A stretch of 64,000 nt of DNA from Celeribacter baekdonensis B30 (GTDB lineage Bacteria; Pseudomonadota; Alphaproteobacteria; Rhodobacterales; Rhodobacteraceae): contig NZ_AMRK01000002.1 in assembly GCF_000299875.1 (NCBI RefSeq), positions 310,001 through 374,000 of the forward strand. Reading direction: 5' to 3'. Of this stretch, positions 44,728 to 56,176 are shown one piece after another. The position numbers were made by a program, and so were the translations under genes. Each line of letters starts with the position of its first letter. Position 1 is the stretch's first letter. The notes under the pieces were generated by a model that was not told where the DNA came from, searched no databases, and was given only the letters and a program-made list of their open reading frames with translations.

Positions 44728-44874
44728 GGCATTATCCCCAAGATGTAGTAGGCGCGAGTTTGGCCTCAGTATTACTGACGCAGAGGGGCAAGCCAAGGCG
44801 GAACCTGTGGCAAGGGGATGGAAAAGCGCCCACAAAGGGCTAGAGTTGCACCAAACAAACTAAGGAGAGGCAAA

Positions 44875-45297
44875 ATGCGCTATTTGCACACGATGGTTCG
44901 AGTGAAGGATTTGGAAAAAACCATGGCGTTTTTCACGTTATTGGGACTGCGACAGATTCGCCGCATGGACAGCGAAGCGGGGCGGTTTTCGTTGATTTTC
45001 ATGGCCCCCGAGGGACAGGAAGAGTGTCCGGTGGAACTGACCTACAATTGGGACGGCGACGAGGGCCTGCCCTCAGACAGCCGCCATTTTGGCCATCTGG
45101 CCTATGAAGTCGAAGATATTTATGCGCTTTGTCAGACACTTATGGACAATGGCGTGGTGATCAACCGACCGCCGCGCGACGGGCACATGGCCTTTGTGCG
45201 CTCACCGGACAATATTTCGATCGAGCTTTTGCAAAAAGGCGAAGCCCTTGCTCCGAAAGAGCCTTGGGCGTCGATGGAAAGTGTTGGGCATTGGTAA
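44875..45297 (+). CDS. gloA: Lactoylglutathione lyase (glyoxalase I, VOC)
   Basis: The 140-residue metalloenzyme converts the methylglyoxal-glutathione adduct to lactoylglutathione. Metal ligands fit His5 in YLHTMVRV, Glu in VELTYNWD, His in FGHLAYEVED and Glu in ISIELLQKG. Purine-rich AAGGAGAGG lies before the ATG. It overlaps the following gene by a few bases. With glutathione reductase in the window, it shows a glutathione-based detoxification route. Confidence 0.95.
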   Translation: MRYLHTMVRVKDLEKTMAFFTLLGLRQIRRMDSEAGRFSLIFMAPEGQEECPVELTYNWDGDEGLPSDSRHFGHLAYEVEDIYALCQTLMDNGVVINRPPRDGHMAFVRSPDNISIELLQKGEALAPKEPWASMESVGHW

Positions 45298-46043
45298 AAA
45301 CCGCCCTCCTCAGCGCGATTTTCGCCGCGTTTTTGACGGCAGGATCGGCGCAGGCCGAGACCTGCCGACAGGCTTTGGCGCTGGGGCTGGATGTGTCTGG
45401 CTCGGTCGATGCTCGTGAGTGGCAATTGCAGATCGAAGGTCTCGCCCGCGCCTTGGCCTCCCCCGAGGTGACGCGGGCGTTTTTGGCTGTCGAGGGCGCG
45501 CCGGTTTGGATCACCATCTACGAGTGGGCGGGTGACGCCTCGCCGCGCGATTTGGTGCCTTGGGTGGCCATCCGCAGCCAAGACGACCTGCAAGACGTGC
45601 AACGCAAATTGCGCAGCTTAACGCGGGTGCCACATGGGCCGGGCACGGCCATGGGCGAAGGCATTCGGTTTGGTGGAGCACGGTTGAGCGAACGTCCCGG
45701 CTGTTGGCGCTATACGTTGGATATTTCCGCCGATGGCCGCTCCAACATGGGGCCTCGTCCAGAGCGGGTGCGGTTTGAACCGAACCTCAGTGACGTGACG
45801 ATCAACGGATTGATTGTCTCGACCGGATCGGACACCGCCGACGCGGCGGCGGTCACCCGCGAGCTTGATGGTTTGGAACGTTATTTCAGAGGGGCGGTGA
45901 TCAAAGGTTATGGTGCTTTTGTCGAACGCGCCGGGTCGTATCACGACTATGACCGCGCGATGACGCGCAAACTTTTGAAAGAATTACAAACACTTACAAT
46001 CGTCTGGTTGGACATTCTGCCCGATCAAAACGGTCAAAATTGA
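45291..46043 (+). CDS. DUF1194 secreted vWA-like protein
   Basis: The 250-residue product is proposed to start at a TTG (45291) inside the gloA end: signal peptide VKTALLSAIFAAFLTAGSAQA, then CRQALALGLDVSGSVDAREW with the MIDAS-like DVSGS. GTAMGEGIRFGG and WRYTLDISADGRSN follow. DUF1194 proteins are von Willebrand A-like domains of unknown role in Rhodobacterales. No ATG/GTG in frame is better placed, so the start is unusual. Confidence 0.82.
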   Translation: MVKTALLSAIFAAFLTAGSAQAETCRQALALGLDVSGSVDAREWQLQIEGLARALASPEVTRAFLAVEGAPVWITIYEWAGDASPRDLVPWVAIRSQDDLQDVQRKLRSLTRVPHGPGTAMGEGIRFGGARLSERPGCWRYTLDISADGRSNMGPRPERVRFEPNLSDVTINGLIVSTGSDTADAAAVTRELDGLERYFRGAVIKGYGAFVERAGSYHDYDRAMTRKLLKELQTLTIVWLDILPDQNGQN

Positions 46044-46062
46044 CCTGTCTGACGACTCCCGT

Positions 46063-46575
46063 TCAGTAGATATAGCGAATCTGATCGGCCCAATACCGTT
46101 CAACGCGGCGCAAAGAGGTGTTGATGTCTTCGATTCCCGCAGAGGAAATCACCCCTTTGCCCTGCAACCCCTCGGCGTGACGTGAAAACAACTCCGCCAC
46201 GGTGACGCGGACATGATCGCCCTTGGCGGTCAGTTTCACCCGCACCGAGCGGCGGTCAATTTCACAGCGCTGATGGTGCATATAGCCCATATCCACCAGC
46301 TTTTTGAGGTTATAGGAGACGTTTGAGCCCTGATAATACCCGCGGGTTTTCAATTCCCCGGCGGTCACCTCGTTTTCACCGACGTTGAACAGCAAAAGCG
46401 CCTGAACCGCGTTGATTTCCAAAATGCCGACCCGTTCGAATTCATCCTTGATCACATCCAGAAGCAGGCGATGCAGCCGCTCCACCAGTGACAATGCCTC
46501 AAGGTACTGAGACATAAAGGGGGTTTCGATTGGTTTTACGAATGCTGAATGCATGCTCATCTGTGACTCCGCCAA
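46063..46575 (-). CDS. MarR-family regulator (LdtR-like)
   Basis: The 170-residue regulator has a winged-helix (VQALLLFNVGENEVTAGELKTRGYYQGSNVSYNLKKLVDMGY shortened to its key parts TAGELKTRGYYQGSNVSY and DRRSVRVKLTAKG). I recall this pattern for LdtR of Liberibacter and Rhizobiales, which controls an L,D-transpeptidase and cell-wall related genes. MSMHS and MHSAF are other start options. No obvious target adjoins. Confidence 0.83.
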   Translation of the reverse strand: MAESQMSMHSAFVKPIETPFMSQYLEALSLVERLHRLLLDVIKDEFERVGILEINAVQALLLFNVGENEVTAGELKTRGYYQGSNVSYNLKKLVDMGYMHHQRCEIDRRSVRVKLTAKGDHVRVTVAELFSRHAEGLQGKGVISSAGIEDINTSLRRVERYWADQIRYIY

Positions 46576-46708
46576 AGGCTATTTGAAGGACAGATTGACC
46601 GGAATTTCCCAAAATTCAGTTAAACAGCACAAATTTTTCCAATCTCGACAAATTGGCTGAAAAATAGCGTAGACAGGGCGTGGGTTTCGGTAAGGGTTTG
46701 GTAACCTT

Positions 46709-47023
46709 TTACCCCATCAGCCCCCAAGAGGGATGATCCGCATCCGCAATCACCCGCTCCAACATGGATTTGAGATGATCCGGCACGGGTTTAAGCCCGG
46801 TCGCATAGGATAGCAAATCCTGATCATGCTCATCCATCAGCGTCTCAAACTCGTCCAAAGCCGCCGCGTCCATGTCTGCCAAATGCGCATCCGCATAGCC
46901 GCCGATCAAAAGATCCATCTCTTTGATCCCGCGCCGCCACGCCCGGATTTTGAGCCGCTTCCGACGGATTTCAATGCTCTCACCCACCGGCTTGACTGCG
47001 TTTTTGGGGCTGAACTGAGGCAT
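46709..47023 (-). CDS. sdhE: SdhE, succinate dehydrogenase flavinylation factor
   Basis: The 104-residue protein has the SdhE/DUF339 signature RAWRRGIKEMDLLIGGYA, including the RGxxE motif that contacts FAD-binding SdhA. It attaches FAD to succinate dehydrogenase. MPQFSPKN at 47023 has GGAG six bases before; an ATG 12 codons upstream is less likely. It is divergent from the aspartate aminotransferase, with a 20-base tandem repeat between them. Confidence 0.92.
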   Translation of the reverse strand: MPQFSPKNAVKPVGESIEIRRKRLKIRAWRRGIKEMDLLIGGYADAHLADMDAAALDEFETLMDEHDQDLLSYATGLKPVPDHLKSMLERVIADADHPSWGLMG

Positions 47024-47051
47024 GGCGATCTCCAACTCTGTGACGTTTTGT

Positions 47052-47091
47052 GCACCCATATCAAGATTATCGCACCCATACCAAGATTATC
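47052..47091. repeat. 20-bp tandem direct repeat
   Basis: GCACCCATATCAAGATTATC (47052-47071) is followed directly by GCACCCATACCAAGATTATC (47072-47091), one mismatch. It lies in the divergent promoter space of sdhE and the aminotransferase. It could be a duplicated regulator site or a recent slippage duplication. Confidence 0.9.
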
Positions 47092-47149
47092 GTCAAGCGA
47101 CGCTTGGCGCGCGGCCCTTTTTGGCGCTATCACTAGGCCAAACCCTTAG

Positions 47150-48780
<1,631 letters not shown>

Positions 48781-48785
48781 GCGCT

Positions 48786-50144
48786 TTAGGCCTCGCGCGA
48801 AATCCGCGATTTTTGCACCCAAAAGCGGTAGCTCATCAACAGGCAGGCCGAGGTCAGGCCAAAGACAAAGCCCATCCAAACGCCCTCTGCGCCCCAGCCG
48901 ATGACAAAGCCGAACAGGTAGGCCACGGGCAATCCGATGACCCAATAGCTGATCGTTGCCAATACCATCGGTACGGCGGTGTCATGCACCCCGCGCAGCA
49001 AGGAGAGCGCCACAACCTGCCCCCCATCCGAGAATTGCACCATCGCGGCGAAGACGATCAGAACGCCGCCAATGGCCAAAACATCCGCGCGCGCTGGTTC
49101 ATCGGGGGCAATGAACAAGCCGATGAGAAAATCCGGGAACAATAAGAACAAAGACGACGACACGGCGGCCATCATCAGTGACATCACCACAACCACCCGC
49201 GCCCCTTTGCGCAGATCCGCCTCATCGCCACGCCCCATGGCGTTGCCGGCACGAATGGTCCCGGCCTGTGACAAGCCGATCTGGGTCATAAACGCAATGG
49301 CGGTGAGTTGCAGCACAATCCCATGTGCTGCCAAAGTCGCCGTACCGATCCAGCCCATCATCAAGGCGGCCGCATTGAACAACCCGACCTCTGCCAGCGA
49401 GGTCAGTCCGATGGGCACCCCCATGCGAAACACGGTGCTGAACATCGCCCAATCGGGTTTAAACGGGTTGCGGAACAAATCATTTTCGGGCGTTGCCATT
49501 TTGGCATACACCGCCAGCGCCACCATCATCAATGTCGAGACGATGAGCGAGGCGATGGCCGAGCCCAACACGCCGAGTTCCGGCATCCCAAATCCGCCAA
49601 AGATCAACATATAATTGAGCAGCGCGTTCAGACCGACCGCGCAGATCACCGCGATCAACACCACTCGGGTGCGCTCCAGCGCCGAGAAATACGACCGGAA
49701 CACCGCGACCACCAGGGCCGGGATCATTTCAAACCCCGCGACCGCCAGATAGGGTTTGGCCATGACGGCGATATGCGGTTGTTGCCCGAGTGCGATCAAA
49801 ACCTCGTCGGAAAATCCAAACACCGGATAGATCACCACGGCGGCAATGATGGACAGCCAAATCGCCATCCGCGTGGCCCGCCGCACCATGGTCACATCCC
49901 CGCGCCCCGCCGCCGTGGCGACCAAGGGCATCACGGCAAAGGCAAACCCTGCCAAGAGGATGAACAACACGAACCAAAAGCCCGAAGCCAAGACCAGTGC
50001 GGCCAGTTCGTCCAAACCGTACCAACCCATCATGATCACATCGGTCATATGCACGGCAAATTGCGCAAGCTGACTGCCCGCCAATGGCAGACCCAGCACC
50101 AAAACCCGGCGCGCATGCTCCATATATGTCCGCTCAATCATCAT
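48786..50144 (-). CDS. MATE-family multidrug efflux transporter
   Basis: The 452-residue protein has 12 helices in two MatE halves (LVLGLPLAGSQLAQFAVHMTDVIMMG at residues 15-40; second half from VFRMGVPIGLTSLAEVGLF). It resembles NorM and should exchange Na+ or H+ for cationic drugs. The first half ends with a standard FRSYFSALERTR. It is transcribed from the minus strand towards the end of the aspC operon. Two start ATGs are adjacent. Confidence 0.93.
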   Translation of the reverse strand: MMIERTYMEHARRVLVLGLPLAGSQLAQFAVHMTDVIMMGWYGLDELAALVLASGFWFVLFILLAGFAFAVMPLVATAAGRGDVTMVRRATRMAIWLSIIAAVVIYPVFGFSDEVLIALGQQPHIAVMAKPYLAVAGFEMIPALVVAVFRSYFSALERTRVVLIAVICAVGLNALLNYMLIFGGFGMPELGVLGSAIASLIVSTLMMVALAVYAKMATPENDLFRNPFKPDWAMFSTVFRMGVPIGLTSLAEVGLFNAAALMMGWIGTATLAAHGIVLQLTAIAFMTQIGLSQAGTIRAGNAMGRGDEADLRKGARVVVVMSLMMAAVSSSLFLLFPDFLIGLFIAPDEPARADVLAIGGVLIVFAAMVQFSDGGQVVALSLLRGVHDTAVPMVLATISYWVIGLPVAYLFGFVIGWGAEGVWMGFVFGLTSACLLMSYRFWVQKSRISREA

Positions 50145-50220
50145 GCAGGGGGCTATAAGCGGGATTTTTCAAACCGCCTAGTCAAAAATCCTGCGGACCC
50201 CCATCAGCAAATGCGAAGGG

Positions 50221-51111
50221 TCAGGGTTTCAAGACCTGCCGCCAACCGTGTTTGGGCGCAAACCCCAACAGCCGCTTGGCCTTCTCGTTGGAATAAAAAC
50301 TCTCATCGTCGCCCATCTCGCGCAGAAACCGCACATTCGGATAAAACCGTTCGGCAATCTCGCGCGTGCGCAGGTTCACCGAATGATCATCATTGGCGGC
50401 GTTGAATATCTCAAACCCCAACCCGTCTTTCGCCAACATCAAATCGACCATCTGCCCCAAATCGCGCGCGTCGATATAGGCAAAAATGTTACGCTCCCGC
50501 ATGGCCGGGCGTTCGAAATAGGTCGGGAAATTGCGCTCATATTCATCCGGTTCGATCACATTGTTGATGCGAATGCCGTAAATGTCGATGCCAGAGCGGC
50601 GCTGAAACGACCGCGCGGTCACCTCATTGGCAACCTTGGACATGGCATAGCTGTCCTCGGGCACAACCGGGTGATCCTCATCCACCGGAAGATATTCGGG
50701 CCGGCGTGTCCCATCGGCAAAACAGACGCCGTATGTGGTCTCGGAAGAGGCAAAAATCACCTTTTTAATGCCAAGCTTCACCGCCGCCTCAAGCACATTA
50801 TAAGTGCTCATCACATTGACGCGGTAGGTTTCATTGTCCGGTTTCAAAAGGATGCGCGGCACGGCGGCGAAATGCACCACCGCGTCACATTTTGGCACCC
50901 CTGTTCCGGGCTCCAATTCATCGAAATTTGCGTAGGATGTCAGAGCGTTAAACACCTGACCGCTGTCGGTCACATCGACCGTCAGATTGTCCACCCCCGG
51001 CGCATCCAAGGGCACCAGATCGGCGTTCAAAACCCGATGACCGCGCGCCACCAGATAAGGCACCACATGCCGCCCGGCCTTGCCTGAGCCACCCGTAAAC
51101 AAAATCCGCAT
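50221..51111 (-). CDS. NAD(P)-dependent epimerase/dehydratase
   Basis: A 296-residue extended SDR: Rossmann loop TGGSGKAGRHV at residues 6-16, and the active Tyr-x3-Lys in DSYAMSKVANE with Ser in SSETTYG. GGAGGG before the ATG supports the start. A sugar-nucleotide epimerase or similar function is likely; the substrate is not visible. Confidence 0.9.
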   Translation of the reverse strand: MRILFTGGSGKAGRHVVPYLVARGHRVLNADLVPLDAPGVDNLTVDVTDSGQVFNALTSYANFDELEPGTGVPKCDAVVHFAAVPRILLKPDNETYRVNVMSTYNVLEAAVKLGIKKVIFASSETTYGVCFADGTRRPEYLPVDEDHPVVPEDSYAMSKVANEVTARSFQRRSGIDIYGIRINNVIEPDEYERNFPTYFERPAMRERNIFAYIDARDLGQMVDLMLAKDGLGFEIFNAANDDHSVNLRTREIAERFYPNVRFLREMGDDESFYSNEKAKRLLGFAPKHGWRQVLKP

Positions 51112-51131
51112 CTTTGTCCCTCCTTTGAGGC

Positions 51132-51641
51132 CTATTTGCGCCGCGCCGGTCGCAGCCGGGTCACGTCATAGCCGTTCCACGCCAAAATCTCATGCACCGC
51201 GCGCTGCCGATCCGGCGGCAGGCTCATCTCGCGCGACAACACATGCGCCGCCCCCAAAGGCGACCCAATAACGGCCACATGATATTCGGCATCGACCCAA
51301 AACACCCAAATCTCGTCGCCCTCAAAGGCAAAGCGCCCCGGCCCGATCCGTTTGGCCAGCCCCTGACGCGGCGCGCCATCGGCACAGGGGCCTTCGGTCA
51401 CCATCAGATCGCCGGATGTTTGCCGGGTAAACGTCACCGCGCCGATGACGCAGGATTTGCCGTCGGGCACAAACGCCTCAACCTCATACCAGCGGCCAGA
51501 GAATTTCAGCGTATCCAACGTGGCCAAAGAGGCCATCGCCACCTCGGGATTGCGTGTGCCGGTGGGTTTGAAGGCCGAGCCGGGAGTCACGCATCCCGCA
51601 AGCAGGGGCAGAGCAACAGCACCAAACAAGAGGTTTCGCAC
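51132..51641 (-). CDS. Lipocalin-family lipoprotein (Blc-like)
   Basis: A 169-residue lipoprotein with lipobox LLAGC and the lipocalin signature LKFSGRWYEVEAFVPDG. Blc-type lipocalins bind lipids in the outer membrane. A GTG at 51641 gives the compact signal (VRNLLFGAVALPLLAGC), but an ATG at 51692 would add 17 residues and overlap the next gene by 13 bases; no strong ribosome-binding site decides this. It may be expressed with the Cys-rich lipoprotein gene before it. Confidence 0.82.
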   Translation of the reverse strand: MRNLLFGAVALPLLAGCVTPGSAFKPTGTRNPEVAMASLATLDTLKFSGRWYEVEAFVPDGKSCVIGAVTFTRQTSGDLMVTEGPCADGAPRQGLAKRIGPGRFAFEGDEIWVFWVDAEYHVAVIGSPLGAAHVLSREMSLPPDRQRAVHEILAWNGYDVTRLRPARRK

Positions 51642-51679
51642 ATGAAAGTTGCACAAATCGCGCAACTCGCGGCTTTGGC

Positions 51680-52030
51680 TCACTCCACGCATAATGTCAC
51701 CCGCCGCCCTTCCGCATCCAGCAGCTCGTTACAGCCAAACAGCGGCTCGATCGGGCTGCAGCTTTGCGAGCGCGCCAGACAATTGCCGGTGCTGCACTCC
51801 GAGGATGTGGAACAGGATTTCCCTGCATCTTTCGGCGTCATGAAACAGGCCAAAGCCCCGGACGCCCCGCCCGGTTTGAACGCCCCACCGCGACCCTCGC
51901 AGGCTGCCTTTTGCGATGTGGCACCCGGATCATACCCCGCAAGCCCATAGCCCCCGCCCGCCTCCGGCGCATCCGATAGGCAAGCCGTAAGGGCAAATGT
52001 GGCAAGCGCAATCCAAAGAGCAGCCCGCAT
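51680..52030 (-). CDS. Small Cys-rich lipoprotein
   Basis: A 116-residue protein with signal ALWIALATFALTAC (lipobox LTAC) and a mature part with eight or so further cysteines (CEGRGGAF, CFMTP, CSTSSECSTGNC, CSPIEPLFGCNEL, LCVE). The CSTSSECSTGNC cluster suggests disulfides or metal binding. I do not know the family. It precedes the lipocalin gene closely. Confidence 0.75.
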   Translation of the reverse strand: MRAALWIALATFALTACLSDAPEAGGGYGLAGYDPGATSQKAACEGRGGAFKPGGASGALACFMTPKDAGKSCSTSSECSTGNCLARSQSCSPIEPLFGCNELLDAEGRRVTLCVE

Positions 52031-52055
52031 GATGTGATCTCCTGAAGCGCCTCAC

Positions 52056-53096
52056 TTAGTAAGGCATGGGATGGGCTTTATAGACCGCTTCGATGTCTTT
52101 GAGCAGCTCTTTTGACAGCGTCACATCGCGTGCGTCCAAAGACTTTTCCAACTGTTCCACAGAGGTCGCGCCGATGATCGGCATGGTGTCAAACGGACGG
52201 GTCAGGGTCCAGGCCACAGCCATGGTTGTTGGGTCGATCCCGTGTTTTTTCGCGATCTCGACATAGGCGTCCACCGCAGGCCAGGCGCGCGGGCTGACCC
52301 GGCCGCCCAGATCGCCATTCAGATCAAGACGCGATCCTTTCGGCACCACAGAGCCGCCCTTGTATTTATCGGTCAAAAGCCCGGCGGCCAACGGCGAATA
52401 GGCCAAAAGCGTCACCTCTTCATGCACCGCCAATTCGCCCAAATCGAGGTCATAGTGGCGGCACATCAGCGAATATTCGTTCTGGATCGACTGCATCCGC
52501 GGCGCGCCCATTTCCTCGGCCAAGCGCAACCATTGCGCCATGCCCCATGCGCTTTCATTCGAGGTGCCAAATTCGCGCACCTTGCCAGCCTTCTGCAGCT
52601 CCGTCATCTTTGCAAGAACGGCCCGCATGTTGTCCAAAACCTGATCTTTCGGTGGCTGCGACGAGGGGTCAAATGCCCAGTTTTGGCGGAAATGGTAAGA
52701 GCCGCGATTGGGCCAATGGAATTGGTAGAGATCGACGTAATCGGTCTTGAGCCGTTTGAGCGAGGCATCAAGGCGCGCCTCAAGATTTTCGGCGGTGATG
52801 CCCTCTTTATTGACACTGCCGGTGCCGGCAATTTTGCTCGCGATGATCCAGTCCGCGCGCCCACCGCGCGCCGCAAGATATTCGCCAATGATCACCTCGG
52901 TATCGCCCGCCGTTTCCACCCGGACCGGGTTGACCGGGTACATTTCTGCCGTGTCGATAAAATTGACACCAACCTCTTTGGCGCGATCAATCTGGGCGTG
53001 GCCCTCTTCCATCGTATTCTGTGTGCCCCAAGTCATTGTCCCGAGACAAATCTCAGACACCATCAGATCGCTCTTGCCAATTTTGCGCAGTTTCAT
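52056..53096 (-). CDS. Aldo/keto reductase (Tas-like)
   Basis: The 346-residue NADPH-dependent oxidoreductase has the AKR triad: Asp/Tyr in NFIDTAEMYPVNP, Lys in WIIASKIAG and His in YQFHWPNRG. It is close to the Tas family. The C-terminal NADPH motif is in MPIIGATSVEQLEKSL. It is divergent from metG with 281 bases between. Confidence 0.93.
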   Translation of the reverse strand: MKLRKIGKSDLMVSEICLGTMTWGTQNTMEEGHAQIDRAKEVGVNFIDTAEMYPVNPVRVETAGDTEVIIGEYLAARGGRADWIIASKIAGTGSVNKEGITAENLEARLDASLKRLKTDYVDLYQFHWPNRGSYHFRQNWAFDPSSQPPKDQVLDNMRAVLAKMTELQKAGKVREFGTSNESAWGMAQWLRLAEEMGAPRMQSIQNEYSLMCRHYDLDLGELAVHEEVTLLAYSPLAAGLLTDKYKGGSVVPKGSRLDLNGDLGGRVSPRAWPAVDAYVEIAKKHGIDPTTMAVAWTLTRPFDTMPIIGATSVEQLEKSLDARDVTLSKELLKDIEAVYKAHPMPY

Positions 53097-53377
53097 CGCA
53101 TCATGTCCCTTATCTCTGTCCGGCCTTTACTCAGTCAGGCCTCCAACCCCGTTTGCGCGCAACCTAACGTACTCGCGCCTGAGGGCAATCAATCATCGCG
53201 CCCTTGGCCTGAGAGATTTCGCCAAGGCGCTTTGCATCCCTTTGATCACGTCGGTTTTGCGACATATCCATGCGCAATGGCGCGAAAACCCGCGAACAGG
53301 CGCTGCCCTCTGGCCCTTTCGCCGCAGCCGCGCTAGAGAGGCTAAAGACTTTGCAACGGACAGACCGGACGACGCAC

Positions 53378-55096
53378 ATGGCACGCACGCTCATCACCTC
53401 AGCCTTGCCCTATATCAATGGGATCAAGCACCTCGGCAACCTTGTCGGCTCGCAATTGCCCGCCGACCTTTACGCCCGCTATCGGCGCGCGCGGGGCGAC
53501 GAGGTTTTGTTCCTCTGCGCCACCGACGAACACGGCACTCCGGCCGAGATCGCCGCCCAAAAGGCGGGCAAACCCGTGGCCGAGTATTGCGCCGAGATGC
53601 ATGATATTCAGGCCGAGATCGCTGCGGGGTTCCGTCTGTCCTTTGACCATTTTGGCCGTTCGTCGAGCGAGCAAAACAAAATCCTGACCCAACATCTGGC
53701 CTCCAAACTGGCCGAAAGCGGATTGATTGAGGTGATCGAAGAAACCCAGGTCTATTCCGTCACCGACGGGCGTTTTTTGCCTGATCGCTACATTGAAGGC
53801 ACCTGCCCCAACTGCGGCTACGACTCTGCACGCGGCGACCAATGCGACAATTGCACCAAACAGTTGGACCCGACCGATCTGATCAACCCGCATTCAACCA
53901 TTTCGGGCGCGACCGATCTTGAGACCCGTGCGACCAAGCACCTCTATCTCAAACAATCGAACATGCGCGGCGCATTGAGCGAGTGGATCGACAGCAAAAC
54001 CGATTGGCCCGTGCTCACCACCTCGATTGCCAAAAAATGGCTCAACGATGGCGACGGCTTGCAAGACCGGGGCATCACCCGTGATCTGAGCTGGGGCGTT
54101 CCCGTGCAATATGAGGACGCGCCTTGGACCGGGATGGATGGCAAAGTGTTCTACGTCTGGTTTGATGCGCCGATCGAATACATCGCCTGTGGCGCCGAAT
54201 GGGCGGCCAAACAAGGGCTTGATGACGCGGCTTGGGAGCGCTGGTGGCGCACCGACAAAGGCGCTGATGATGTGCGATATGTGCAATTCATGGGCAAGGA
54301 CAATGTGCCGTTTCATACCCTGTCCTTCCCCGTCACCATGCTGGGGTCGGATGAGCCGTGGAAGATGGTCGATTACATCAAATCGTTCAACTATCTGAAC
54401 TATGATGGCGGGCAATTCTCCACCTCGCGCGGACGCGGCGTGTTCATGGATCAGGCGCTGTCGATCCTGCCGTCGGATTACTGGCGCTGGTGGCTGTTGT
54501 CCCATGCGCCCGAAAGCTCTGATTCCGAATTCACCTGGGAAAATTTCCAATCCAGTGTGAACAAAGACTTGGCCGATGTGCTGGGCAATTTCGTGTCGCG
54601 CATCACCAAATTCTGTCGCTCCAAATTTGGCGAAGAGGTCCCTATGGGCGGAGACTACGGCGATCAAGAGCGCGCCTTGATTGCCGATTTGACCGAAAAA
54701 GTCACCGACTATCAAACCCATATGGACGCCATTGATGTACGTAAAGGCGCCAATGCGCTGCGTGCGATCTGGGTGGCGGGCAACGAATATCTGCAATCCG
54801 CAGCCCCTTGGTCGACCTTTAAGGAAGACCCGGAATTGGCCGCGATGCAGGTGCGCATGGGGCTTAACCTGATCGGGCTTTACGCGCGCCTCTCGTCACC
54901 CTTCATCCCGGACACGTCGGGAAAATTGCACACGGCTCTGGCGCTTGACGCGCTTGATTGGCCCGAAGATGTCGCAGGCTGCCTATCCTCCCTGACACCC
55001 GGCCATACATTCGTTGTCCCCGACAATTTGTTTGCCAAAATCTCCGATGAAGACCGCGAAGACTGGCAGGAGAAATTTGCCGGGACGCGGAGCTAA
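53378..55096 (+). CDS. metG: Methionyl-tRNA synthetase
   Basis: The 572-residue enzyme charges tRNA-Met. The HIGH-type motif reads [15 protein letters not shown]. The KMSKS-type loop is [11 protein letters not shown], as in this subgroup. Zinc cysteines are in [10 protein letters not shown] and [12 protein letters not shown] at 53378 matches the family start [14 protein letters not shown]-terminal tRNA domain as in E. coli is absent, normal for this group. The 281 bases to the divergent reductase gene hold the promoter. Confidence 0.96.
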   Translation: MARTLITSALPYINGIKHLGNLVGSQLPADLYARYRRARGDEVLFLCATDEHGTPAEIAAQKAGKPVAEYCAEMHDIQAEIAAGFRLSFDHFGRSSSEQNKILTQHLASKLAESGLIEVIEETQVYSVTDGRFLPDRYIEGTCPNCGYDSARGDQCDNCTKQLDPTDLINPHSTISGATDLETRATKHLYLKQSNMRGALSEWIDSKTDWPVLTTSIAKKWLNDGDGLQDRGITRDLSWGVPVQYEDAPWTGMDGKVFYVWFDAPIEYIACGAEWAAKQGLDDAAWERWWRTDKGADDVRYVQFMGKDNVPFHTLSFPVTMLGSDEPWKMVDYIKSFNYLNYDGGQFSTSRGRGVFMDQALSILPSDYWRWWLLSHAPESSDSEFTWENFQSSVNKDLADVLGNFVSRITKFCRSKFGEEVPMGGDYGDQERALIADLTEKVTDYQTHMDAIDVRKGANALRAIWVAGNEYLQSAAPWSTFKEDPELAAMQVRMGLNLIGLYARLSSPFIPDTSGKLHTALALDALDWPEDVAGCLSSLTPGHTFVVPDNLFAKISDEDREDWQEKFAGTRS

Positions 55097-55127
55097 CACT
55101 CAGCGCCTTAAATGTTCGATTTGTACA

Positions 55128-55168
55128 TACCGCGTCCAGATTCACGCATGATCTGGACGCGGTATTTT
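55128..55168 (+). terminator. metG terminator
   Basis: A perfect 13-bp stem, TACCGCGTCCAGA with TCTGGACGCGGTA, 11-base loop, then TTTTG. Confidence 0.82.
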
Positions 55169-55258
55169 GCACATCTGTGTCGGGAAATGGACTGTATCAA
55201 AGTCGCGTTTTCTGACATGGTGTCCCGGAGCAAAGACAAGCAACACAGGGCCTGACGC

Positions 55259-56176
55259 ATGACGTTCGATGATCTGGACATCGCAATTTTTTCCTATAAC
55301 CGCGCGGCCTATTTGCAAAACTGTGTCATGTCAGTTCAACGGCATTGCCCCGGCGCGCGCCTCACCATTTTTGATGATGCCTCCACGGACCCCGACACTC
55401 TGGCCTATCTCGCAAGCCTGCCCGAAGGCATGGTAGTTCAACCCGGATCGCAGGATGCAGCGGGACGCCACGGCGGGCTGTACTACAATATGCAGCGCGC
55501 TTTGGATCGCGCAGATCGGACCCTTCTTTTGACCTTGCAAGATGACACGCAGGTCGTGCGTTCATTGGATCAATCCGATTGGGACACTATCCTATCCGCG
55601 TTTGAAACAGATCCGCTGCGCGCTTTTCTTTCCGTTTTGTTCATCAAATCCGTTCGCGAAACCCGTTACAAACGCCTGTTACGCCCTGTTCCAGAACAGT
55701 CCCTCTATGATCTGCGCAACGATCTCTCACCCCAAAATCACGCCAAAAGGATGGCCTATTTCGACATCAGCCTCATGCATGTTGATCGCTTGCACGCCGC
55801 CCATTGGCAGATGCAAAACAGCGAGGCCGCCAATGTCGAACAGGCCCGTAGGCTTTTCGCCCCGATGCCAACAATGGCCCATCCTTTTGTGTTTTTCTGC
55901 CCCGAAGTGCCGTTTTTTCGCAATCGCGGCCAATCCCTTGCGGCCAAGCTCGCCCTGCGTGTGGTGGGCAGGGATGTGAAAACCCTTAAAGACATGACGC
56001 CGGCCCAGATCAAAGCGATGAAAACGCGTGACATGTCCACCTATCCGGTCGCCGAAACCTTTTTGGAGGCGGACAACCCCAAGGTGCGCAAACCCTTTGT
56101 CTATAAGGACGTCAAAGCGCGGTGGTGGCTCAGCGCGTTGCACAAAATTGAACAAGCCCTCAAAGGGCGGCGTTAA
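55259..56176 (+). CDS. GT-A-type glycosyltransferase
   Basis: The 305-residue protein starts DDLDIAIFSYNRAAYLQNCVMSV and has IFDDASTDPDTL and LLTLQDDTQV, a GT2-like nucleotide-sugar fold with DD metal residues. The C-terminal half lacks clear motifs. It may modify a surface sugar. It faces a second glycosyltransferase-like gene and overlaps its 3' end by 17 bases. Its base use looks less GC-rich by eye. Acceptor and donor unknown. Confidence 0.75.
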   Translation: MTFDDLDIAIFSYNRAAYLQNCVMSVQRHCPGARLTIFDDASTDPDTLAYLASLPEGMVVQPGSQDAAGRHGGLYYNMQRALDRADRTLLLTLQDDTQVVRSLDQSDWDTILSAFETDPLRAFLSVLFIKSVRETRYKRLLRPVPEQSLYDLRNDLSPQNHAKRMAYFDISLMHVDRLHAAHWQMQNSEAANVEQARRLFAPMPTMAHPFVFFCPEVPFFRNRGQSLAAKLALRVVGRDVKTLKDMTPAQIKAMKTRDMSTYPVAETFLEADNPKVRKPFVYKDVKARWWLSALHKIEQALKGRR

